Positions 17,746 through 25,860 of a stretch of 64,000 nt of DNA are shown here, in pieces (the first letter of the stretch is position 1; the number at the start of each line of letters is the position of its first letter). Position numbers and translations under genes: made by a program. The notes beneath the pieces are model-generated. The model searched no databases. It worked only from the letters and a program-made list of their open reading frames with translations, and was not told the DNA's origin. Source of the DNA: an uncultured Collinsella sp. (GTDB taxonomy: Bacteria > Actinomycetota > Coriobacteriia > Coriobacteriales > Coriobacteriaceae); NCBI GenBank assembly GCA_902491565.1, contig CABUIE010000004.1, positions 1 to 64,000 on the forward strand, in the 5' to 3' direction.

Positions 17746-17806
17746 TTGTGCAAGTTGGACGATTTAGATTGTGCAAGTTGGACGATTTAGATTGTGCAAG
17801 TTGGAC
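17746..17806. repeat. Tandem 23-bp direct repeat (2.6 units)
   Basis: Units at 17746-17768 and 17769-17791 are identical, starting TTGTGCAAGTTGGACGA; a partial third runs 17792-17806. They lie 38 bp upstream of the DUF4143 gene. They may be protein-binding sites or the trace of replication slippage. Confidence 0.85.
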
Positions 17807-17816
17807 ATTATGTCTA
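17802..17816. promoter_or_regulatory. GACAT-T-ATGTC palindrome
   Basis: A perfect 11-bp palindrome (GACATTATGTC) overlaps the last tandem repeat unit. A similar GACATAAAGTC lies at 18273, in the gap upstream of the XRE gene, so this may be an operator for that regulator. Confidence 0.4.
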
Positions 17817-17846
17817 GTAAACATTCATGATGCCAGAAGAGAAGCC

Positions 17847-18188
17847 CTAGAGTCTCCAGGCCTTTGTCGTATAACGCATGATGTCAAGAATGTCGGCCTT
17901 GATGTTTGGTGGCAGGGCTTTGAAGAGCGATAGATATTCGTCTTCCTGAGCAGTATAAAACGCAGGGCTTCCGTCTGGATCTTTGGTATAGCCAAGGATA
18001 TCGTTGGGCGTGCATCCAAAGAGATCGCACAATGCAACAATGCGGTCCTCTCCTAGTTTTGCTCGACCTGTTTCCCATGCACTATATGTCGCCTTGCTAA
18101 CGCCAAGACTGTCCGCAATTTGAAGCTGAGTAAGCCCTGACTTTTTGCGGATTCTGGCGAGTGCGGTATGTTTATTGGTCACATCCAT
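17847..18188 (-). CDS. XRE-family transcriptional regulator
   Basis: A 113-aa protein with an N-terminal Cro/CI-type helix-turn-helix (SGLTQLQIADSLGVSKATYSAWETGRAKL, residues ~16-45) and a short helical C-terminal part of unknown role. The start ATG 18188 has GGGAG ahead of it; a longer frame to 18215 lacks one. It is divergent from the Hsp70-led operon, separated by 147 bp that carry GTCTAA/GACAT elements over a promoter-like sequence, so it probably controls that operon and itself. Confidence 0.85.
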   Translation of the reverse strand: MDVTNKHTALARIRKKSGLTQLQIADSLGVSKATYSAWETGRAKLGEDRIVALCDLFGCTPNDILGYTKDPDGSPAFYTAQEDEYLSLFKALPPNIKADILDIMRYTTKAWRL

Positions 18189-18236
18189 GTCGCTCCCGTC
18201 TGATATCAAGAGCAACTTTGCATTTCGGTGCCGGTC

Positions 18237-18298
18237 AAATGTCTAACTGGATTGTCCTTAGGTGCAATAATTGACATAAAGTCTAATTTGAATAAACT
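18237..18298 (+). promoter_or_regulatory. Promoter/operator of the Hsp70-FtsK operon
   Basis: TTGACA (18271-18276) and TAAACT (18293-18298, 4/6) are 16 bases apart. AAATGTCTAAC (18237-18247) and GACATAAAGTCTAA (18273-18286) repeat a GTCTAA element, the second one lying inside the promoter. This arrangement fits repression by the divergent XRE protein. A leader of about 30 nt follows. Confidence 0.5.
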
Positions 18299-18335
18299 CA
18301 AAACCAATATAAATAGACATCGAGGAATGGTGGCT

Positions 18336-19895
18336 ATGGGGAGAGTTGTTGGAATCGATCTTGGGACGACCTATTCGGCTGTCGCTGTGTTGGGAGACGA
18401 TGGACTTCCCGAAATACTGAAGAATGCGGACGGAGAACCGACTACACCTTCGGTTGTTTTATTCCAATCATTTGACGGAAAAGACGAGCCGCTTGTTGGA
18501 ACGATGGCCAAGCATTCGGCGGCAGGTGATCCCGATAATGTTGTCCAGTTCGTTAAACGGCAGATGGGAAATCCGGATTGGAGATTCGACTCCGACTCGG
18601 GCGTTTCCTACTCTGCAGAAGAGGTTTCCTCCCTTATTATCAAAAAATTATTGCAAGATGCCGAGCAGGCACTTGGAGAAGAAGTATGCGGAGCCGTGAT
18701 TACGGTTCCCGCATATTTTGATGATGCAAGAAGAACTGCGACAAAGCAGGCAGGTGTAATTGCGGGCACCAAAGTGCTTCGCGTGTTGAATGAACCGACG
18801 GCCGCAGCCCTTTCCTTTGGTCTCGATACCGAGAAGAACGGCGTCACGCTTGTCTATGATCTGGGCGGCGGAACGTTCGACGTGACGCTTCTTAAGATAG
18901 AGGACGGTTGCTTTACGGTTATCGGAACCGATGGCGATAGGAACTTGGGCGGATTCGATTTCGATAACGCTCTAATGTCGTTCGTGGCAGAAGAGCTTTC
19001 GAAACAGGGCGCTGGTAATGTTCTCGAGGATTATCTGATAAGTGCCGAGCTTCGAGAGAAATGCGAAATGGTTAAGCGCACTCTTTCGAACGTGGCAAAA
19101 GCCAACCTTCACATTTCGAAAGACGGAAAGCCTTATCGTGTGGCTATTTCTCGCGAGGATTTCGAGCGGGCGAGTAGGTCACTCCTGAATCGAACGCAGG
19201 AGCTGGTCGAGGACGTGCTCGAGGACACCGGTTATTCATGGGGCCAGATCGATCATGTGGTCCTCGTTGGTGGCTCAACGCGTATGCCAATGGTACACAA
19301 GTTAATCGAAGATATTTCGGGGATGAAACCCGAGCTTGGGGTAAATCCCGATGAGGCTGTCGCCATGGGGGCTGCCGTTCAGGCCGCAATAGAAATGGAA
19401 TCGAGCATTGACGTGGCGGGATCGGCGGAAAATAGTTTGCCGGATATGCCCCTCTTTACGGCTCCGAGCGTAGTCATTGCCGATGTTACCTCGCAACCTT
19501 TGGGGGTTGTGATGCTCGGGAAAGACGGCAAAGACTACAACAATGTCGTGATTCCGAGGAATTCACCCGTGCCGGGGAGTTATTCACAGGACGCAGCAAC
19601 GGTGAGCGAGAACCAGTCGTACGTCGATGTTCAGGTGACACAAGGCGATGACCCAGACTTGAACTATGTGGTCATTATCGGTTCAAAGGAAATACCGCTT
19701 CCGCCCGGGTTGCCCAAGGGATCTCCCGTCCGCGTGGTTTACGAATACGACAAAGAACAGACGGTGCATATCCGTCTATATGACGGGGAGAGCGGACGAT
19801 TGTACGGTGAGTTCGAAATCGACCGCGTGGCGAATATGGACGAGCGGCAACTTGATGCCGCCGTTAACAAGATGAAGAACATCGAAATTGGATAG
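18336..19895 (+). CDS. Accessory Hsp70 (DnaK-like) without lid domain
   Basis: 519 residues. The nucleotide-binding domain is complete: VGIDLGTTYSAVAV (phosphate 1), VYDLGGGTFDVTLL (phosphate 2) and VVLVGGSTRMPMV (adenosine). The region that matches DnaK's linker and beta-sandwich reads APSVVIADVTSQPLGV, instead of the GILLLDVTPLSLGV seen in the housekeeping dnaK at 35370. The protein stops after the beta-sandwich, so the helical lid is missing (519 against 630 residues). I chose ATG 18336, with GAGGA nine bases ahead, over an ATG at 18327. The gene is more A/T-rich than the housekeeping copy. It heads an operon with J-like, GrpE-like and FtsK-type genes, so it probably serves one dedicated client machine. 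Confidence 0.9.
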   Translation: MGRVVGIDLGTTYSAVAVLGDDGLPEILKNADGEPTTPSVVLFQSFDGKDEPLVGTMAKHSAAGDPDNVVQFVKRQMGNPDWRFDSDSGVSYSAEEVSSLIIKKLLQDAEQALGEEVCGAVITVPAYFDDARRTATKQAGVIAGTKVLRVLNEPTAAALSFGLDTEKNGVTLVYDLGGGTFDVTLLKIEDGCFTVIGTDGDRNLGGFDFDNALMSFVAEELSKQGAGNVLEDYLISAELREKCEMVKRTLSNVAKANLHISKDGKPYRVAISREDFERASRSLLNRTQELVEDVLEDTGYSWGQIDHVVLVGGSTRMPMVHKLIEDISGMKPELGVNPDEAVAMGAAVQAAIEMESSIDVAGSAENSLPDMPLFTAPSVVIADVTSQPLGVVMLGKDGKDYNNVVIPRNSPVPGSYSQDAATVSENQSYVDVQVTQGDDPDLNYVVIIGSKEIPLPPGLPKGSPVRVVYEYDKEQTVHIRLYDGESGRLYGEFEIDRVANMDERQLDAAVNKMKNIEIG

Positions 19896-19904
19896 GGGAC
19901 ACTG

Positions 19905-21014
19905 ATGGAAGAATTTGTTGACTACTATGAAATTCTCGAACTGGAAAAGAATGCGCCGATTGAGGAGATTGAAGAGGCGATTAAGAAAACACGAAAGCGC
20001 TTCAGGCGCCTCGAAGGATCTCCGGATGCTATGCAAAGAGCAAACGCCGAAAGGATGATGCAGCTCTTAAATGAAGCAGATTCGTTGTTTCACAACAGTT
20101 CAAAACGCTTGGAATACGATGCCACATATGATAGCGGGAAGAGTGACAGCAAGAGGGACCTGGAAAAAGACGCCCGTGCTGCAACCGCCGAGAAAGACTG
20201 GACATCAGAAGCGAAAGATTATTTCAAAAACGGTCAGAGTGCCAACGCTTGTTTTGCCGCTAGGGAGGCAACAAGGAATTGCTCAACCGATGCGGAAGCA
20301 TGGCTTGTGTGGGCTCTGGCAGCATATTCGATGGACAAGTATGACGAATCCATTTTTGCTGCATCTGAGTTGCTGAAGCTTGGCTCGAATCAGGCGACCG
20401 CTCATAGGCTGTTGGGCGACTCGTACATAATGATTGATAAATACGCAGACGCCGAGGCTGAGTTTCTGAAGGCCCAGCAGATTGATAAGAGCGACTATAC
20501 GATTATGGCGCGCTTGGTTGATGCGCGTTATCTTCAGGGGAAATTTGACCAGGCCCTCACTATGGCGCGCAATCTTCATGAGGCACATCCGGATTATGGA
20601 CCCGTCCTAAGCTCGTTATGCCGGTGTCTAGAGACGGATGTCGAGAACAAAATGAGCTCAAAGGATAATGCTGGCTATTTCACCAATATGAAACAAATCC
20701 AGCATGCTGAACTTGTCGTTAGTGAAATGCGCGCGTTGGGAAATATCGACAAGGCTGATGAGGAATGGATTGAGAAAATGGAGGGCCTTATCGACTGGGC
20801 GCGTAAAAGGCACTACATTGCACCGGCCCGATGGTTTTGGATTCTCTGCGGCTTGACCTTCTTATTTATGATAAGCGGGTCAAGTGGCGCTCTCTTGACG
20901 CTCGTTCTGTTCTTTGGGCTGCTCCTGTATGCATTCTTCTTTGTTGTACCGACCGGATGGATGATCAATGCCCGCAAATTAGGAGAGCTTGCAAAGAGGA
21001 CGGGGCTCCAATAA
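19905..21014 (+). CDS. J-domain-like TPR membrane protein
   Basis: 369 residues. Residues 1-75 resemble a J domain (YYEILELEKNAPIEEIEEAI, ending in KRLEYDATYD), but the catalytic HPD is replaced by SPD at 39-41. Residues ~101-230 are TPR-like helical repeats (AWLVWALAAYSMDKYDESIF, AHRLLGDSYIMIDKYADAEA). Two membrane helices follow at ~310-325 and 329-349. It starts nine bases after the Hsp70 stop with AGGGGAC as ribosome site. It probably recruits the Hsp70 to the membrane. Loss of His in HPD should weaken classical ATPase stimulation, so its mode of action may differ. Confidence 0.8.
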   Translation: MEEFVDYYEILELEKNAPIEEIEEAIKKTRKRFRRLEGSPDAMQRANAERMMQLLNEADSLFHNSSKRLEYDATYDSGKSDSKRDLEKDARAATAEKDWTSEAKDYFKNGQSANACFAAREATRNCSTDAEAWLVWALAAYSMDKYDESIFAASELLKLGSNQATAHRLLGDSYIMIDKYADAEAEFLKAQQIDKSDYTIMARLVDARYLQGKFDQALTMARNLHEAHPDYGPVLSSLCRCLETDVENKMSSKDNAGYFTNMKQIQHAELVVSEMRALGNIDKADEEWIEKMEGLIDWARKRHYIAPARWFWILCGLTFLFMISGSSGALLTLVLFFGLLLYAFFFVVPTGWMINARKLGELAKRTGLQ

Positions 21015-21460
21015 TGGACGTGCGCTGGGACCAAGCACTCGACAGCTTGGAGATGGATCGCCAAGCAATTATTGACTGTGCAGAACGGCTCAGAGCGTCT
21101 CTCGCTTCTCTCAAATCAGATTCAAGAAAAATCAAAGACCTGGCCACTGGCGAAGCTTATGCAGGATTATTCAGTGAGCTGCTGCTTGCTGTTGATAGAG
21201 TTAAGAATGAGCCGCTGTCAGAGGACTTGAGGTCTTCGATTGCGGATGAGATTATCGAGGTTTGTAGCCATTACGGGCTTGAGTCTGTTCTGTGCGACGA
21301 GACAGTTAACCTACATGAGCATGAAATCGTTGGATTGATTAAGACAGACGACGCCTTCAAAGATGGAAAGGTGGCTCGCGTAGAGCGAGACGGTTACAGG
21401 ATTGGTGGAAGACTTCTCCGTCCAGCGCGAGTGGTTGTCTTTCGGCACGAAGAGGGCTGA
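21014..21460 (+). CDS. GrpE-like nucleotide exchange factor, divergent
   Basis: 148 residues. The N-terminal half is helical and charged. Residues 86-143 (YGLESVL, HEHEIVGLIK, RDGYRIGGRLLRPARVVV) align by eye with the GrpE beta domain, for example EHQAVGRV and KGYRMADRILRSAMVTV of the housekeeping GrpE at 37265. It is shorter than usual (~190-220), lacking most of the long dimer helix. The start ATG overlaps the stop of the J-like gene (TAATG), a sign of coupled translation. It was missed at first sight because a longer noise frame covers it. Confidence 0.75.
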   Translation: MDVRWDQALDSLEMDRQAIIDCAERLRASLASLKSDSRKIKDLATGEAYAGLFSELLLAVDRVKNEPLSEDLRSSIADEIIEVCSHYGLESVLCDETVNLHEHEIVGLIKTDDAFKDGKVARVERDGYRIGGRLLRPARVVVFRHEEG

Positions 21461-24165
21461 TGGCCAATATGTCGCTGGAAGAGACCTATGCCGAAATGAG
21501 GCAAGCGCTCAGCGAGGTCAAGGAATGCCAGGCTCATCTGCTGGGAGCTTGTGAATCCCAATCTGCCTCCGTTGACACGTGGTTGCAGATGACGCTGAAG
21601 GAGAGACAGGAGGCAAAAACACGAGCGCTCAATAAACTCAGCATCCGGGAGAAGCGCCGCAACGCCCTTTTGAAAAAGCGAGTGCAGGATACCGTTGACG
21701 AGTTGCTGGCGATCGAGGAAGGCTCGGCCCTCAATGCCGCCGAGTATATCCAGATTGGATCGATGTCGAAAACTTCAAAACGCGACGATTTGTTTACGGT
21801 GCCCTTTATCGTTCCGTTGCTTGGTCATGGCAATATCGTGATGTCGGTTTCAGACGAGGGCTGCATTTCAGACGGGGTAGTACGCGAGGTAGAGGCCAAG
21901 ACGCTTTTATCGACTTCAGCGTCGCAAGTTGAAATCATTAGTTTTGACCCGGCACTCAAAAACATCGAGGCTCCTTTTTCGACGATTGGCTGGAACGGGC
22001 AAGGCGAGGCAGCGGTCAGGTATTTGCATTCGAGAGGCGAGCTCGATGCCTTGCTTAACGAGCTGACCGACCGTGTGACGCAAATCAACAACGAGTTGCT
22101 GTCAGACGATGAGAGCCTAGCGGTATATCACCAACGGGTCGGAATGCCGGTCGAGAAGTACCAGCTCGTTGTGATCCACGATATGCCGATGGGAATGGCT
22201 GCCGAGCAATACGACCGTATCTGCTCGCTGATGAAGGCGGCCCCAAAGGCAGGCACTTCTTTCCTAATGATACAACCCAAGATGGACGACTTGCCCAAAT
22301 GGTATTGCGAGAAGAAACGTTCCTATCCTGTTTCGGAGCGTCTCGAACTATTCTCGGGCAGTCATGCCCGATGGCTCGGTCACGATGGCTACGATGTTGA
22401 GCTCTATGAGCTTGACACGATTGAATCGGCGCAAGCCGCCGAGCGGATGGCCCGATCAGCGGCAGAGCTGCGGTTGCCCGAAGTAAAGATCGAGTCGGTG
22501 CTTCCCTCGGAGTATTGGATGGAGACGAGCGAGGACGGAGTCACGTTCTCGCTGGGTCTGCGTGGAACCCAGACGGTTGATGTCACGATTGGCTCGAATG
22601 AGACTCAAAGACATAATGCACTGATAACCGGCGCGGTCGGACAGGGTAAATCGAATCTGTTGAAAGATATCATCTACGGTTTGTGCGCCAGGTATTCTCC
22701 CGACGAGTTGGAACTCTATCTGTTTGATTTCAAAGAGGGCGTTACCCTGTTTCCCATGGCTCCCACGCCGGATTCCCCCGAGTATCTACCGCAGGTAAAG
22801 GCATTTGGGCTTGAGGCCGATGAAGACTTTGCCATGGATGTGCTGAATTCCATAGCCGCCGAGGCCAAACGGAGGGCCGCTGCGATCAAGCCTTACGGAG
22901 ATAATCTGCTCAAGTATCGGCGCAATAGCGGGAATAAGATGCCGCGTATCGTTGTGGTCATTGATGAGTTCCAGCTATTTCTAGAAGGCGCGAGAGGCAA
23001 GGAAGCCTGTGAACTTTTGGAACGCATCGTTCGCCTCTATCGTGCATACGGTATTCACGTGATATTGGCGTCACAAAGTATCGGCGGGATAACCAATCTT
23101 GCCATTTCCCAAGGCAAGTTCTTCGCACAGTTTCCTATCCGTATCGGACTGAAAAACTCGCCGGCGGAGTCGCGGGCGACTTTCGGACCCTTTAACGAGG
23201 CGGCTGCTAGTCTAAGGTTCAGGGGACAGGCGATTCTGAACGAAGATTACGGAAATCCGAGCGCAAATGTGACGGTGCTTACGCCGTTTGCTGAGGATGC
23301 CACGTTGGACAGTCTCAGGAACAAGTTCTATGCAATGCCAAAAGGGCACCTTGATGAACCGGTGGTTTTCGACGGAAGCACTCTGCCGGAGTTGACTGAG
23401 GCCCTCCTTGAGCAGAACGACATAGATTCAGGTAACGTGCCGAGCGCCTTGCTTGGCCGGGGTGTTTCTGCTGGGTTGGCACCGATATATTTCCCGTTTG
23501 AAAGAGCTGCGGGAAGCAATATCGCTCTTGTGGGCAGGGGAACGCTGCCAGGGCTCGGTGATCTTCCGAATTCTGTCGATCTTGCGGCGTGCGTTATGGA
23601 AACGCTTGTTTTATCGCTTGCGCGCTATGAGCGAGGCGCTGAGTTTGCTGTAGTGGAGGATGGCGCGCGCCATGTTTCTAATTCGACTCTGGAGATATGC
23701 GCTCGTGCGGGGGTTTCTCCGGAGGTCGTACCTTCGGACGAAGCGGCTGCATGGATTACCAATTGTCTTCAGAGAAATGATGTCGGGGAAGAATGTGGGC
23801 GGGAGCGGTTTGTGCTGGTGCCGAATGCGGACTCACTAGGATCTTTCGACTTTGGTGCTCAGCAGAAGATTCAAAAGGTATTCCGCGAGGCTCCTATGCA
23901 CGGAATCCACTTTGTCTGCCATTGGCAAAACCCCGTAGCGCTTTCAGCGCAGTTGGGTTCATCGGGACTGTCGTCTTTTGACGGCGTGGCGTGTCTGTTT
24001 GGCTCGAATGTCGCAGCGAAGCAGTTGGATGGCCCGCTGTGCCAGTGGAACGGGCAAGAGAACCGGGTCCTTTACAAGGAGGCTTCTTCGGGACGTCCCT
24101 CAATGAAGCTCATGCCCTTTGTCGCAACGCGATTATGGAGGAGGGGCGACGATGAGCAGGGATGA
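21460..24165 (+). CDS. FtsK/SpoIIIE-type ATPase, soluble
   Basis: 901 residues with no membrane helix. An N-terminal coiled-coil part (to ~90) is followed by a mixed domain. The FtsK/SpoIIIE ATPase has Walker A GAVGQGKSNLL (about 391), Walker B VVVIDEFQLFL (about 500), and a downstream ILASQSIGG segment like those of FtsK-HerA motors. A second, degenerate ATPase-like unit follows (NIALVGRGTLPGL, about 690; FVLVPNADSL), with no clear Walker A lysine. Tandem active plus inactive ATPase units recall EssC/EccC motors of type VII secretion, but those have membrane anchors. The gene overlaps the GrpE-like stop (TGATG). Confidence 0.88.
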   Translation: MANMSLEETYAEMRQALSEVKECQAHLLGACESQSASVDTWLQMTLKERQEAKTRALNKLSIREKRRNALLKKRVQDTVDELLAIEEGSALNAAEYIQIGSMSKTSKRDDLFTVPFIVPLLGHGNIVMSVSDEGCISDGVVREVEAKTLLSTSASQVEIISFDPALKNIEAPFSTIGWNGQGEAAVRYLHSRGELDALLNELTDRVTQINNELLSDDESLAVYHQRVGMPVEKYQLVVIHDMPMGMAAEQYDRICSLMKAAPKAGTSFLMIQPKMDDLPKWYCEKKRSYPVSERLELFSGSHARWLGHDGYDVELYELDTIESAQAAERMARSAAELRLPEVKIESVLPSEYWMETSEDGVTFSLGLRGTQTVDVTIGSNETQRHNALITGAVGQGKSNLLKDIIYGLCARYSPDELELYLFDFKEGVTLFPMAPTPDSPEYLPQVKAFGLEADEDFAMDVLNSIAAEAKRRAAAIKPYGDNLLKYRRNSGNKMPRIVVVIDEFQLFLEGARGKEACELLERIVRLYRAYGIHVILASQSIGGITNLAISQGKFFAQFPIRIGLKNSPAESRATFGPFNEAAASLRFRGQAILNEDYGNPSANVTVLTPFAEDATLDSLRNKFYAMPKGHLDEPVVFDGSTLPELTEALLEQNDIDSGNVPSALLGRGVSAGLAPIYFPFERAAGSNIALVGRGTLPGLGDLPNSVDLAACVMETLVLSLARYERGAEFAVVEDGARHVSNSTLEICARAGVSPEVVPSDEAAAWITNCLQRNDVGEECGRERFVLVPNADSLGSFDFGAQQKIQKVFREAPMHGIHFVCHWQNPVALSAQLGSSGLSSFDGVACLFGSNVAAKQLDGPLCQWNGQENRVLYKEASSGRPSMKLMPFVATRLWRRGDDEQG

Positions 24166-24520
24166 TTTGTACGAAAGGTATCTGTCCGAAGCAGAACGAT
24201 TTCTGAAATCGGAGGCGTCGACCGCCCAGCTTGTTAAGCAGGAGTGCGATCGTTGTGATCGGGAGTCGATTTCTGCGAGGAACATGGCGGGCAAAAAGAA
24301 AGCGGAGATAGATCGCCTGGCGCATCAAGCACAGGAGGCTTTTTCGCAATTGTCTAAACGACTTGCGGGGAGTCACGCGAAGGACGTCGGCGCTGCGCTT
24401 CCGAACATGGTAAGACCGATTGCGTCGAATGAAGACGCTGCCGAGCTTGCCTCTTCGTTATCAGGGCTTATCAAGAAAATCGATTGCTATATCGAGATGA
24501 TTGAAAAGATACGTCTGTGA
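24152..24520 (+). CDS. Coiled-coil small protein in the FtsK operon
   Basis: 122 residues, predicted almost all helix and highly charged (YLSEAERFLKSEAS, GKKKAEIDRLAHQAQEAFSQ). It has no signal or membrane segment and no family that I recognise. Two cysteines in ECDRCDRES form a CxxC pair. GAGGAGGGGCGACG before the ATG is a strong ribosome site. It overlaps the end of the ATPase gene by 14 bases. Confidence 0.75.
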   Translation: MSRDDLYERYLSEAERFLKSEASTAQLVKQECDRCDRESISARNMAGKKKAEIDRLAHQAQEAFSQLSKRLAGSHAKDVGAALPNMVRPIASNEDAAELASSLSGLIKKIDCYIEMIEKIRL

Positions 24521-24738
24521 ACGAGTTGAGTCAGCGATCTTCAAATGCACTGGATGCTCGACGGGCGGCTCTTGACCGGAAGCGTCTTCTGGTGGAAGAA
24601 GAGAAGGCGATGCTGGATCCTCTTCCCGTTAAAGCCGAGGAGTCGAAAGGCGGCTGCCTTTCTCAGGCGGCGGTTCTATGTGCGTGCTGTATTGGGGTAA
24701 TTTCGCTTATTGCGAATGTGCTATTTGGGTTGTTGTGA
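24517..24738 (+). CDS. Small single-pass membrane protein
   Basis: 73 residues beginning at GTG 24517, which overlaps the previous stop (GTGA). The N-terminal ~45 residues form a charged helix; AVLCACCIGVISLIANVLFG is a C-terminal membrane helix with a CACC cluster. Function unknown. Tail-anchored topology suggests it docks a partner of the machine at the membrane. Confidence 0.7.
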   Translation: MNELSQRSSNALDARRAALDRKRLLVEEEKAMLDPLPVKAEESKGGCLSQAAVLCACCIGVISLIANVLFGLL

Positions 24739-24756
24739 CAACGGAAAGGAACAGAA

Positions 24757-25020
24757 ATGAGTCAGAACATCGGCCAGCTCGTTGCAGAGCTGAACGCGTT
24801 GGTGTCGAAGATGGAGACGCAGCGAGGTGTGTGCGTCACGGTGGCGGACGATCTCGATTCACTGCACGACATGCTTAACGCGGCAATGGAAGGAACAAAT
24901 TCGACCGCTCAAAATGAGGCGGTTGGGCAGCTCGGGGCGGCAGCGGCGAAGCTGCTCGAAGCGGGCGGCCTCATCAGTACGGCATGCGATGTGGTCAGCA
25001 CGTATGCAAGTACGCTCTAG
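24757..25020 (+). CDS. Small helical protein of WXG100 size
   Basis: 87 residues, two long helices by pattern (IGQLVAELNALVSKMETQRG and AVGQLGAAAAKLLEAGG), no signal peptide, no Trp. Size, helix-turn-helix shape and position next to an FtsK/EssC-type ATPase resemble WXG100 substrates of type VII secretion, but the WxG motif itself is absent. AAAGGAACAGAA gives the ribosome site. It could be the exported substrate or an assembly partner. Confidence 0.7.
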   Translation: MSQNIGQLVAELNALVSKMETQRGVCVTVADDLDSLHDMLNAAMEGTNSTAQNEAVGQLGAAAAKLLEAGGLISTACDVVSTYASTL

Positions 25021-25837
25021 GCGTTTATGGGTGGCGCGGGGGCTCGTCTCCGCGCTTGCCGTTTTCTTGTTCGGCTTGGGAATTGTTCTGGTCGGTCGTA
25101 TTGGCGTGAGAAAGGTCGTGAAATCCAGCGGAAGCAATTGTGTGCTGGCGGCTTGTGCAGATGGTGTTGGAGATGTGCTTGATGTCTGCAACGCGAGAGT
25201 TGCTGACACGGTTTCAGGGGTTGTAGAGCAAGACGAATCTCGCTCTTCGTCCATCGATGGGAGCTCGGAATTTCAGCCAAGCATTCAAGAACGGTACTAC
25301 GCCGACTTGGCGCATGGGCCTAAGGGCCCTGAGTTTCAGAAGTACATCGTTTTGCACGATACGGAGGGCGATTCTTCCCCTGAAAGTGTCATCGATTGGT
25401 GGGAGTCCAACGGCAATAAGGTAGCGGCTCATTTTGTTGTTGGAAAAGATGGGTCGATCGTTCAATGTGTGCCTCTCGATCAAATCGCGCACCATGCCGG
25501 TTTTGGCGATGCTGGGAAGAACGAGCAGTATGGAACAATCGATGATTCGAGAGATGACAAGGTCGGAACGTTACCGATAGGGGGAAGCTATCCCGATTAC
25601 GGCATGAACTCTTACTCCGTTGGGATTGAGATGGTTCATGTTGGAGGATCGGGTGATTACCCCGAAGAGCAGCTTATCGCTGTCGACGGTCTAATTGCGT
25701 ATATCGATGAGTACTACGGGTTCAAGAGCCAGATTATCGACCACAAGGCGTGGCGGACGGGAAATTCGGATACATCGGCGGAATTCTCATTATATCTGTC
25801 GAACTATCAAGAATATCGGCGTCATGTTGATGGTTAA
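25004..25837 (+). CDS. Membrane-anchored N-acetylmuramoyl-L-alanine amidase (Amidase_2)
   Basis: 277 residues. A basic N-terminus and one hydrophobic segment (LVSALAVFLFGLGIVLV) anchor it. A ~90-residue linker leads to an Amidase_2/PGRP-type domain: KYIVLHDTEG (zinc His), AAHFVVGKDGSIVQCVPLDQIAHHAG, YSVGIEMVHVGG and IIDHKAWRTG (second zinc His). The third ligand position, normally Asp or Cys, reads NSDTSAE, so Asp may serve. It would cut the bond between MurNAc and peptide outside the membrane. The start is uncertain (25004, overlapping the previous gene, or GTG 25031). In this operon it may open the wall for an export machine. Confidence 0.85.
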   Translation: MQVRSRRLWVARGLVSALAVFLFGLGIVLVGRIGVRKVVKSSGSNCVLAACADGVGDVLDVCNARVADTVSGVVEQDESRSSSIDGSSEFQPSIQERYYADLAHGPKGPEFQKYIVLHDTEGDSSPESVIDWWESNGNKVAAHFVVGKDGSIVQCVPLDQIAHHAGFGDAGKNEQYGTIDDSRDDKVGTLPIGGSYPDYGMNSYSVGIEMVHVGGSGDYPEEQLIAVDGLIAYIDEYYGFKSQIIDHKAWRTGNSDTSAEFSLYLSNYQEYRRHVDG

Positions 25838-25860
25838 AAGACAGCTTGAAAGGGGAGACA

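Noticed and set aside
19905..20139. Canonical DnaJ call for the gene after the accessory Hsp70
   Set aside because: HPD is SPD, there is no G/F or zinc region, and the rest is TPR plus membrane helices, so only a J-like label is justified.
24757..25020. Firm WXG100 family call
   Set aside because: No Trp-x-Gly motif is present. Only size, helical pattern and neighbourhood fit.
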